A stretch of DNA of 64,000 nt from Berberis thunbergii (lineage: Eukaryota > Streptophyta > Magnoliopsida > Ranunculales > Berberidaceae): the NCBI GenBank assembly GCA_003290165.1, contig QNQO01000802.1:62001-126000 (forward strand), in the 5' to 3' direction. This document shows, in pieces, positions 54,205-64,000 of the stretch. Positions within the stretch are counted from its first letter, which is position 1. Each line of letters opens with the position of its first letter. Position numbers and translations under genes: made by a program. The notes below the pieces were generated by a model. It ran no database searches, was not told the DNA's origin, and saw only the letters and a list, made by a program, of their open reading frames with translations.

Positions 54205-57200
54205 ATGGCGAAGGTTGCAGGGATCTTAGCTGCAGCGATAGCCTCAGCGTCGTCTCTGTCGCCTCAACAAGCATATGCAGACGGCCCTTTCAACTTCTCC
54301 CCTTTCTCCTCTTCAAACCAATCTCCTCAACAAACACCCATGACGCCATCTCCACCTATAGTGGCGCCAGCGAAGGACGAACCACCTCCGTCGAGGGCTC
54401 GGAACGACCATCCGAGGGATACAGCGACTGGGTTCGATCCAGAGGCGTTGGAGAGGGGAGCGAAGGCTGTGAAGGAGATTAGTGCTTCTAAGGAGGCGAA
54501 GAAGGTTTGGGGTGTTTTGTTTTTGGGTACTGAGTATTGGGTTTTGGTGGATTTTGTTATAAAGTGTTTTTTGGTTGGTAGGTGTTTGAGCTGATGAAGA
54601 AGCAGGAAGAGACTAGACAGGCTGAATTGGTGGCCAGGAAGGCCGAGTATCAGGCATTGCAAGCTCAACATGAAACTGTAAGTGTGATTACTTTTGGATT
54701 TGGGACTGTGGAGAATAATTGATTTTGTTTTTTGGTAGTCCTTTGTAGTATCTTGTTGAAATTCAGTGAACTCTTCTTACCATCTTAATGAAATAGATAC
54801 AAATTGTGGCTAGGATAATTTGGTGGGCTAGGATTCGTGTATTTGTTTATTTATTATTATTAGTTTAATCATCAACCAGACACTTGTGGCGAAATTGTTG
54901 TGGGATTTGTGGAAAAGATGGATAGTTTGTGTCAATGTATAGTGGGAATATCTGAAATTAGGGTACAGTGCTCATCTCTGGGCACAGTGGACGTGGGGGT
55001 GAGAAGCCCATACATTATATTTATTTTTGAAAATCAAAACTTTATTGTAAGGGAAGGGGTTGTGTTGGGTTTTTGTTGGATCGGTATTGGTAAAGAACAG
55101 TAACAGGCGGTTTATTGTACTTATAATTTGCTGAAAAATATACTAGGTAGCCTAAAGTTTCATCTTGCTTTTGAGGCTACAAAGAGAACACTGTCACAGT
55201 TTCACATCATTCATTTTGTATATTTAGGTTTCGTACTTTGTTATTTATACTGGGTTAGATGAGTTATTTAGCCATCTGGTTGATATTTCTAAAAGGAGTA
55301 ATCATTTATCAAAAGACAATGCAGCAATATTTGCTTTAAGGTGCAACATTGTTGCCCCTTCTATTTGCATTCAGTCACTTCACTGAGCTTTCTTCCTAAC
55401 TTGCAGGAAAGACAACGTGTAATATATGAAGAACAGAAAAAACTAGTCCAACAGCAAGCACAAACAAAAGCGCAAATGGCGCGTTATGAAGATGAACTAG
55501 CAAGGAAAAGGATGCAGGCATGTTTGAATTTAAAAGATTTTGTTGAAGCTAGTTTGTTCTCTGGAGTGGAATTTGATTTCACATTTATTCTGTAGGCTGA
55601 GAATGAAAGTCAAAGGGCAAGGAATCAAGAGCTTGTGAAAATGCAAGAGGAGTCTTCCATCAGGCAGGAGCAAGCGCGACGTGCCACTGAGGAACAGATT
55701 CAAGCTCAGCGTCGGCAAACAGAGAGGGAAAGGGCTGAGATAGAGCGTGAAACAATCCGAGTCAAGGCTATGGCAGAAGCTGAAGGGAGAGCACATGAAG
55801 CCAAGCTAGCTGAAGAGGTAAATAAAAGGATGCTTGTAGAACGTGCAAGTGCAGAAAGAGAGAAATGGGTTGCTGCCATAAACACAACTTTTGACCATAT
55901 AGGAGGTGCAAACACAATTCTATAGAATGCATGTGCAGTTAACTCTATATTGGCGATCCTCCCTTAAAGGAGGAATATTGTTTCTATTTCCAAGTTATCT
56001 GCCTTTTCCATTTCATTTCCTTTTTCTTTTTGGTGATGTTTATCATACAGCTGCATCTTGAGTTTCTCAATTTATTGTTTCATATGAGTAAAGAGTTCAT
56101 GTACCCATGGTGGGCCTTACTATCGCTGATTGAGATGTGTTGACCTATTGATCTAATAAGAATAGAACAAAGTGAAGTTTTCCTCTCCCTTTTCTTTCTA
56201 TTTTACCAATCCTATACACCTTCATAGGCATTATGATATTATGAAGGCAGTACATATTAAGCAGTAGCGTCAAGTAAGGTCATGTTGGAGATAGCACCAA
56301 TTACATGTCAAACTGGTGGCATCAAAATGTTTGGCAATTTAAACTGCGCTAACTACAATGGATGGATAGCTAATCTAAAATAACTTCGTTGTGTTAACCT
56401 GCTCTCATGCTTACGTCTGGAACTGTCCTCTAGAGGGGCTTAGAGTGGTTGACTTGTTTTTTATGGATATACTAGCTCAATCTGCATGTCATCTTCTTAC
56501 ATTTGTATTTGTTAATGTCTCATTGAGTTCGTTGTCTTATGCAAAATTCTTGGCTGAGACTTTTCAATCTTCTGCAGGTGGCCTGAGGGCAATACTGACA
56601 GATCAGAATAAGCTTGTTGTTGCTGTTGGTGGTGTAACAGCTCTTGCAGCAGGCATTTATACAACAAGGTAGTAACTCATTTTTTTTTTTAACTTGAAGA
56701 ATGATCGGGTTGATTTTGGGCTTATTGTGCATCTTATTGTTATTTTAAGCTGCTAGTCCATGGATGTTGCATGTTCCTACCTCGTTTCTGTAGATGTTAA
56801 ATCATAAATGTAGAAGATGGTTATGGTTTCCACTTGTTGTTCCACACCACCTTTACAAGGTACCTGGTTATTTGTTAGCTGCAAAGGTGTTTGCTTGAGG
56901 TCTAAATTAATTTGTTTCCATCATTAAAAAATGGTAGATTACAATTTAGAAATAAACTCAAAAGACAATCCAAATTTCTGATCCTATGTGTGTTAGAGAG
57001 CACTCCCTTTATAGTAATGTCCTTTGTAGATCTAGCATAGCAGTAACTATCTGTATTGCAAACTAATTTTCATCTCCTTTCTCCATGCAGAGAAGGTGCA
57101 AGGGTCATTTGGGGCTATGTAGACAGAATATTGGGGCAACCATCCCTGATAAGGGAGTCCTCGAGAGGAAAATACCCTTGGTCAGGCTTGTTTTCTCGTG

Positions 57201-59007
57201 GCATGAGCACACTGTTGCATAAAAATGGCAAAGGATCAGGCGCAAAAAATGGAAATGGGTTTGGCGATGTTATTCTGAACCCCTCCCTTTCAAAGAGAAT
57301 CGAACAGCTTTCAGGTGCAACGGCAAATACAAAATCCCATGGAGCACCTTTCCGCAACATGCTCTTCTATGGCCCTCCAGGAACGGGAAAGACTATGGCC
57401 GCTAGGGAACTTGCTCGGAAATCTGTATGAGACCATTTCTGTGCTGTAGTATATTTTCCATACAACTGTAAAGTTTTTAAAGTCCAGCTGTACCTTCATG
57501 TTTCATCTAATTGGAACTTGCATTATATGTTACCAGGGACTGGATTATGCGTTGATGACCGGCGGTGATGTTGCACCTTTGGGATCACAAGCAGTTACCA
57601 AGATACATCAGTTATTTGACTGGGGGAAGAAGTCTCGCAGGGGTTTACTGCTTTTCATTGATGAAGCAGATGCATTTTTGTGCGAGTAAGTTATTTCTTT
57701 TACCTAAACAGTCCATACTCTTAAGTTATTTAGTACAGTTTTTGCTTAAGAAGGTTTGTGAAACAAAAAATGTCACGAGTTTCCAGGGAATTTTGACATG
57801 ATATATATGTTCCCATTTTTCACTTATTTATCCAGCTTTGAGATATTTTTATATGTCAATATTAGCAACATCATCTAGTCATCCTTACCATCTCTGTGTA
57901 TCAATCTTTTAGGTTTTTAAAATAATGCACAAGTTCATACATCTCTGTGGTCATTTTGTAATCAAATATACCTACTTGTTGGAGGGAGTGAGAACTGAGA
58001 AGTGTCATTGTGTATGACGTAGCTGTAGGAAACTTCATTGTGGTCCATATCTTTTCCTCACTCTAGAATTTATGAGATAGAGGGTTTTTGTTGAAGGAAT
58101 TGACTAGCCTTTAATCATATTTAGTGTTCACTCTATCATGGTTTCTTTTTCCTGATTTCTTGCGAGGATTCAGATTTATAAGGGAGTCTAAAGTCATTCG
58201 GAACTTGATGGTAGTTGTCGCCCCAGTCTTACATGCATCTCTTGGTAGGATTTGACATGGTGATTGACATCTATCTGATTCCTTTCTACACACACACCTC
58301 TGTAGCATACTCGAATGGATTGTATATGTTGGCCCTACTAAATGGATATACTGATACAAATACGTTATTCATTATTACCAAACACGGGCTGACTTATCAA
58401 TGTTTGCTTGTGTTGCAACATACTTCTCCGGTTGCAATACATGTGTATTTTCACGGCGCATGGCTGAATTTTGTATCGGCTGAAATTATGCAGGCGTAAC
58501 AAGACCTACATGAGCGAAGCTCAGCGAAGTGCACTAAATGCCCTCCTTTTCCGCACAGGTGACCAGTCCAAAGACATAGTTCTTGCTCTTGCCACCAATC
58601 GCCCCGGTGACTTGGATTCTGCAGTCGCCGATCGTATAGATGAGGTTCTTGAATTCCCATTACCTGGTGAAGACGAACGCTTTAAGCTGCTTAAGCTCTA
58701 CCTGGACAAATACATTGCTAAGGCAGGAGAAAGAAAATCAGGCTGGTTTTCATCCTTGTTTAGGCGAGCACCTCAAAAAATCGAGATCAAAGGCTTAACT
58801 GATGATGTTATCTGGGAAGCTGCAGCTAAGACTGACGGATTCTCTGGGAGAGAGATAGCAAAACTTATGGCAAGTGTTCAAGCAGCTGTTTATGGTAGCA
58901 AGGACTGTGTGCTTGACACAAACCTCTTCCGTGAGGTAGTGGACTATAAAGTTGCTGAGCATCAGCAGAGAAGAAAACTTGCTGCGTCCGAGGGAGGTAG
59001 CATTTGA
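54205..59007 (+). CDS. ATAD3-type mitochondrial AAA+ ATPase, eight exons, 634 aa
   Basis: Plant homologue of ATAD3, an AAA+ ATPase anchored in the mitochondrial inner membrane and linked in other organisms to nucleoid and membrane organisation. Exons by splice consensus and frame: 54205-54504, 54582-54677, 55407-55517, 55596-55905, 56578-56668, 57091-57424, 57537-57685, 58494-59007. They give 634 codons, close to the family length. Features: Pro-rich N-terminus, long charged coiled coil (about 101-262), hydrophobic membrane segment (about 285-300, [16 protein letters not shown]), Walker A GPPGTGKT (397-404), Walker [12 protein letters not shown] (451-461, Asp456/Glu457), and sensor/arginine-finger region [16 protein letters not shown]. 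Intron 3 (55518-55595) must use a GC donor (CAG then GCATGT) to keep the frame; the other introns are GT-AG. The ATG at 54205 starts the Ala-rich [18 protein letters not shown]. No disabling change is seen. Confidence 0.94.
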
Positions 59008-60052
59008 TTCTTTAGGTAGCGTTGATTCGTTAGGTATTTATTTGGCACCATTCTGTTACCTAGGTACAATAGGTAGGTGAGTTTCTGCGTACATTTTTGT
59101 CAACTCTGTGCTTTGATGCAAGGGTAATTCATGTTATCACCTCCCCCTCTTTTTGGGGGAATTTTGGTATATCTGTCGGACCTCACAGTCATGTTCCTAA
59201 GTAATACAAATTGACGTCAAAAGATACATGAAGTTTGACACCGTCTTTTTTATGTTGTCAATCGAATAAAGGCCAGATCTTCATTTGAATACTTGTTCTA
59301 ATCTAATTATAGCTATATCAGACTTCATGTAAGAAGAAACTGCAGATTTTCATTTGTGCATCACGTGTGAGAAGATAAGAGCGTCTAGACATTGACTAGG
59401 AGTTTTTGAGATTGCATGATCATGCCATGATTGTAATGTGCTGTATTTTTCAGTCATTGCTTAAAATTGTTTGTAGAAATAGCTAGATTTGTTGAATTGT
59501 ATGGTATTACATTGTTTTCTGGAACTGGAGGTCTTGGCCTTCTTCGTCTTCAATTGAGTCTGGGAGTCCAATTGTTCACTGCAATGGGTTTTAGTCTTTC
59601 CTTGTGAGGTAGGTAGGTTTCTGTTATTGGTCTGAGATGGATTTGGTGGTACCCAAATTTTGGTTTTGATTGATATTACGTTTTTTGTTGTAAGATTGAT
59701 TAAGTCGATGCATTAAAATGCCACAACAAACAAATTTAATTTCAATGTGGTAATGCTAATTTGGTCTGTATTTTAGTTCTTTCTCCTTTGTAGCTTTAGA
59801 ATGTCATAATGAATGGAGGAATATTATGAACACTGAGTTCTTCTGTTTGAAACAGTGCGGTTATTAACTTTGAACTTGCAAGCAGAGTTGGAGTTATTCC
59901 ATACTTGAGCTGAATTTTGGATTATTGCGAATTCGCTTGAACAAATACTGAATATTGGATTATTGTGGATTCGCTTGAACAAAATAATAGCTCCTTAAAT
60001 GTTCGTTGATACGTTTCATAACTACCATAACAATGTTGAAGGTTAATGAGAG
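59008..60052. other. 3' flank of ATAD3 and intergenic DNA
   Basis: Probable 3' UTR in the first 200-250 bp. A duplicated phrase (ATTGGATTATTG / GGATTCGCTTGAACAAA) occurs at about 59915-59985. No gene is visible. Confidence 0.5.
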
Positions 60053-60628
60053 TCTAGGGGTGGGCATGGGACAACGGGATGGACCTCATCCCTATCCCTA
60101 TTCCCATCCCTTTGGGACAGGACAGAACGAGATCAAGAGGAAATAAAACATTTTGTATATTTACCTTGATGTTATTCTTTGTTTTCAAATGTAAATAATT
60201 GTATTAGTTTTACTAGTACTTATATGATATGATAGATACATATGATTGTACATATGAATATGTTTTGCTATGAATAAAAAACATGTGAACTTTTATAAAA
60301 AAGATTTAGTAAATTGAGCTTTCTGTGAATAAACATTATTCGGTACAAAACTTGTGTTTTATCTAGAATAGAATACATGTGTTATTATTTTCATGAATAA
60401 GACAATATTAGAAAGTAGTTGCTACTAGAATAGAATCCATGTGTTATTATTTTCATGAATAATTTTAAAATTATTAATAATAAATATTAAAAAAAATCAA
60501 GTTGGAATGGGATGGGATGGGATGGGCGGGATTGAAAATCTCCACCCAGAAAAAATCGGGATGGACGTGATCGGATCTTGAAATGGGATGGGACGTGATC
60601 AGATCTCGAAATGGGATGCCCACCCCTA
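60053..60628. mobile_element. hAT-like non-autonomous element
   Basis: Terminal inverted repeats TAGGGGTGGGCATGGGA and TGGGATGCCCACCCCTA, with flanks AATGAGAG on the left and AATGAGAC on the right (7 of 8 bases match), fit a hAT-type TSD. GGGATGGGAT tandem units lie near both ends (for example 60507-60530). There is no coding sequence. Confidence 0.72.
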
Positions 60629-62819
60629 AATGAGACACACTGTTGGGAAGTTCACATTAGGAGGGTATTTAAGTTGGGATTTGTGAATTTTTTTAGATTT
60701 TTAACAGTCAATATATTTGACTAGTATTAATCGGAACAGTCAACGTGAGTTTGAGGGTTAGACTTGATTAGTTTTCAAAATGAGGATCAGACTCTATTAA
60801 TTAGACATATACTAGTGAAAGCAAACTCAAAAAAACCTTTTTTTTTACTTGTCGATTTCCAAACTAAATATCCATCTCCATATCTTGTAGCATCAGTGTG
60901 TCTAAAATAGAAGTTATTATACTTTTGGTTGCCAAACTAAAAGATGTGCCAAACTAAAAACCTTCAAAATAGAAAAGAATACCATAGAGGGTGGAAGAAT
61001 AGAAAGGAGACCAGAAAAAATTCTTATCAATAGTCTTCTTCAGCTCCTCTAAATTATTTGGGTGATTAAAGCTAATCTTCGTCTCCTCATCCTTTACTTA
61101 AGTTGAAAAGGAGAAGATAAAAAAGTTCAATAAAAAAAAAACTCTACTTATTCCCTATAAATTTGTTCCAAACAAAAATAATAATAGAAATCGGTATTGC
61201 TAAATCTAAAGTTAAAAGGGCTATTTATAGAACACGAGTCGCGAAAGTTTGACTGAGAGATGAACATGGTTTTAATACAGTTGTTGTTATTTTTTTTTCT
61301 TAATTTATTTTTGGGAAAATGACTTATAATGCCTAATTTTTGCAATTGTAGACCATATAAAATTATAACAATTGAAAATGCCTCAAAAGGCCTACTTTTT
61401 GTAATTCAAGACTATTAAAGACTACAAACCTAAACCATGGGTTAAATATATGTAAAAATACAAATATACCCATATTCTTAAATACTTATTATTTATGCAT
61501 TCAAATTCTAGTTACTTTGAAACAAGCAAAATATGCAATTTTAATGCAATTTGATAATTTTTTTAAAGTTGTTTTATTTCACTAAAACACAACTCATCGA
61601 TTCTTGCTGGGTAATCTGAAAGTAAAAAAAAAAAATTAAAATATTAAAGTAAACTTATGATTAGTTTTAAGAAGGTAAATTAATTTTGAAAATTGATCAT
61701 TTAAGTTAAAGGGTTAAATGGATTTCTAATTAGTTTAAAACCATGGATTGAGTTTGTGGTTTTTAAGAGTCTTTAATTATTAAAAATTGGTATTTTGAGG
61801 CATTTTCCATTATTAGAGTATGATTTGGTCTATAATTACAAAAAATAGGCCTTATAAGTCTTTTTTTTTATTTTAATTTTAACTAGGTGCAAACAACTAA
61901 GATGGGAGTGTTTGCTACTTGCTAGAACTGGCAGTGGTATTTAAGACTAGATACATATTATATAACCTCCACGGCGTATAGCTCAACCTGATGGTCTCAC
62001 CTCACATAGTGATGTAAAGGTCATTATTTCCATTCAACAACAAAAGGCTTTGTTAATTCTTTTTCGATGAACACATTGAAAATGACTATTCCCTGCTAGT
62101 GAAACTCAACTCTCGGACATTAGCATTTGAGGAATCAACGGTGGTGTTGGTGCCTCCAATTCTCTTCTAGTTTTTATTTTTGTGAGAGTAATGGTTTTCA
62201 CCAAGGGTCTATTTGGTTGCACAGAAAATAGTCATGGAAATTGAAACCGATTTCTAGGCATCCCATGAGTAGTAGAAAAACAGTATTACAAATAATCGAT
62301 TTTTTGTCAGTAAATAAATAACCAAACAACGAAAATTTGCATAACAAGGGAAATTGATTCCATTCCCAAGGAAAATGACTAACCAAACAAACCCTAAAAG
62401 ACTATAAATAAATTAACTTAGTTTTTGAGGTAACATGAGGATTTTCTTGGACAAAATACGGTTCGCGAAGCAAGAACCTCGCCTTCGTCAACAGTTTCTG
62501 CCGAATTAGGAATTTAAAATTTAACAACCATCCCTTTCTTCATAAGATGTTCTTCAAACAAAGCATTTATATAGTTACATGAACTTCATCAAACTGATTT
62601 GTTTGTGGGTGGATCGTGTCAAAAGTTAATAGTTTAAATCATCCATCATTTTTCTCAAAATTGACATTAGTAAATCAATAAATCAGTCTTTTAACAAAAA
62701 AAAAAAAAAAAAAAAAGACATTGGTAAATCAATCTTCACCTTCAATAAAGAATCCCTTACGTTCAGCCTACCTACCAAAAAAATTTACCCTTAAAAAAAA
62801 AGAATTTTGAATAAACAAT
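60629..62819. other. Intergenic DNA
   Basis: AT-rich and without genes. It holds the TIR element at 61313-61862. A tRNA-like GTATAGCTCAACCTGATGG at about 61977-61995 may be the head of another decayed SINE, but no convincing box B follows. A poly-A run lies at 62694-62717 in the following region. Confidence 0.4.
61313..61862. mobile_element. TIR element, family 3, copy 2
   Basis: Left arm GGGAAAATGACTTATAATGC pairs with the right arm ending ATAGGCCTTATAAGTC. The arms extend about 130 bp, including paired CTAAACCATGGGTTAA-type sequence near 61430 and AAAACCATGGATTGA near 61737. It is longer than copy 1 (51234-51643) because more of the interior is kept. No coding sequence. Confidence 0.8.
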
Positions 62820-62974
62820 TCTAGCCAGCTATGTTTGCTAGTTTTTTTTTTTTGCTATTTTGGGTTTTTTACACTTCTACCCTTCTATAGGTTGTTGTGT
62901 TTTAAAGAGAAAGGGTAAAAATGTAAAAACACCAAAAAAGGGAAAAAAAATGCTAGCAAACATGGCTGGCTAGA
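62820..62974. mobile_element. Small fold-back MITE, family 4
   Basis: TCTAGCCAGCTATGTTTGCT pairs with AGCAAACATGGCTGGCTAGA, and inner TACACTTCTACCCTT pairs loosely with AAGGGTAAAAATGTA. The TSD is not clear. Confidence 0.78.
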
Positions 62975-63252
62975 CTTACTCGATTTTGAATAGCTTTAAA
63001 GGTGAGTTGAACCAAAGCATTGCCAATTTTTCTGAGATGTCAACAATGACATTCTACAATTGTTCCAACTGGGCATTGGCAACTCAGTCTCCCTTTGCCG
63101 ACATTGGTTCCAAGAAGACTATCAACGTTAAAAAGGTTTTCAATCAAAACCCTAAATCTTAATTTCTTTAATTAATAACAACTTCGACTCTAAGTATTAC
63201 ATTCATCAATGCCCTTATAGCCTTACTTATAATAGTCTAATAACTGGAGCAG

Positions 63253-63425
63253 TGTAAAGAAAATAATTGTAGATCTATATTAAATTGGTGTATTTGACTC
63301 GTTGACTGAATACAAGTTTATATAGCTAACTCTGACCTAACCTTGTGAAAACAAGAAAGCTAAGACTTCTTATTCTATTATGACTTTCCTAACATACTCT
63401 ATATTGACTTTCCTATTCTTTAACA
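63253..63425 (-). repeat. Short LTR of a copia element (3' LTR on the minus strand)
   Basis: Minus strand starts TGTTAAAGAATAGG directly after a purine-rich AACTGGATAAGGAG (a PPT by position) and ends CTTTACA. It contains TATATAAACTTG as a TATA box. About 173 bp, within the size range of small copia LTRs. The lower boundary is inferred from the TG/CA ends only. Confidence 0.6.
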
Positions 63426-64000
63426 CTCCTTATCCAGTTGGAGTGTATGTTTGTAACACCCAACTTGCTAAGAAGATTATCAAATTGATAAGCGCTCAAA
63501 GCTTTAGTGAACAAATCTGCCAGTTGATGTAGTGTTCCAACATGCTTAGTCTGAATAGTACCCTCTTGGATCTTCTTTCTAATCAAATGGAATTCAATCT
63601 CATATAGTTTGTTCGCTCATGAAAAATCGGATTAGATGCAATATGGAGTACAACCTTGTTATCACAAAACAAGAGGGCTGCCTGAGGATGATTAATGTGC
63701 AAATCATTAAGAATGTACCTCAACCAGGTTAACTCACAACATATGGAAGCCATAACCCTATATTTTGCTTCAGCTATAAATCTTGCCACTTTAGTTTGTT
63801 TATTAGCTTTTCAAGAAATTGGTGAATCACCAAACATGACACAATAACTTGTAATTGATCTCCTAATATCTCTACATCTAGCCCAATCTGCATCACAATA
63901 AGCTTTCAACTGTAATGAGCAGGTGGAAGAGAAAAAATACTATGTCCTGGTAAAGCCTTGATATACCTCAAGACCTTGTACACAACATCTAAATGTGGTA
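63426..64000 (-). pseudogene. Copia RT end / RNase H, runs off the right edge
   Basis: On the minus strand: the RT/RNase H junction (VLRYIKALPGHSIF), DADWARCRDIRRSITSYCVM, then a stop before KANKQTKVARF, EAKYRVMASICCELTWLRYI, LLFCDNKVVLHIASNPIFHE, a frameshift, and the family C-terminus (LHQLADLFTKALS, LLSKLGVTNIHSN). Stops and a frameshift show a dead element. Earlier domains lie beyond the window. Confidence 0.9.

Noticed and set aside
61977..62035. tRNA-like stretch starting near GTATAGCTCAACCTGATGG
   Set aside because: Only box A is convincing; no box B or A-tail, so it is too weak to list as a SINE or tRNA.

Overview
The window is nuclear DNA of a flowering plant, almost certainly a eudicot. 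It is AT-rich, has genes with introns, 5'-UTR introns, LTR retrotransposons with a plant-type initiator tRNA-Met primer site, and many MITEs. I could not determine the species. Only three protein-coding genes look functional: the end of a CCCH zinc-finger/G-patch protein gene at the left edge (1-987, carrying an apparent 1-base frameshift), an intact peptide chain release factor eRF1 gene on the minus strand (6733-8043, with a 5'-UTR intron and leader exon near 10.46-10.64 kb), and an eight-exon ATAD3-type mitochondrial AAA+ ATPase gene on the plus strand (54205-59007).

The core of the window is a tandem segmental duplication of the eRF1 locus. Unit 1 (about 6.1-14.8 kb) carries the intact gene. 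Unit 2 (about 28.7-36.3 kb) carries a decayed copy (29400-30784; GTG in place of ATG, NIKS changed to NIKR, a frameshift and a nonsense codon). Unit 3 (about 36.3-49.1 kb) carries a copy cut in two by a 4.64-kb LTR-less copia fragment that replaced 577 bp of coding sequence. Units 2 and 3 share a lost stop codon and many residues, so they are sisters.

Almost everything between the genes is transposable elements. From left to right: a dead LINE (2.2-4.0 kb), a minisatellite (5.3-5.8 kb), a SINE and a TIR element in the eRF1 leader intron, two side-by-side Mutator-type MITEs just upstream of the eRF1 leader exon (10751-11167), a hAT element (12772-14415), a chromodomain Ty3/gypsy element (14774-28675) into whose integrase an 8-kb non-autonomous LTR element (LARD-like, 18822-26860) has inserted, a decayed minus-strand copia element (36930-42834), the captured copia fragment (43805-48447), a PIF/Harbinger-like TIR element (49284-50830), several MITEs, a CACTA-type MITE, a second SINE, and the RNase H end of another copia element running off the right edge. 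For at least six insertions the matching pre-insertion site survives in a neighbouring duplication unit, which fixes element boundaries and target-site duplications (TSDs) and gives a relative order of events.

No prokaryote-like system, CRISPR array, rRNA gene or functional tRNA gene was seen. The most unusual structures are the eRF1 triplet with a single survivor, a palindrome in which the end of the nested element's 5' LTR is replaced by an inverted copy of its primer-binding site, and the LTR-less copia fragment used as a patch in eRF1 copy 3.
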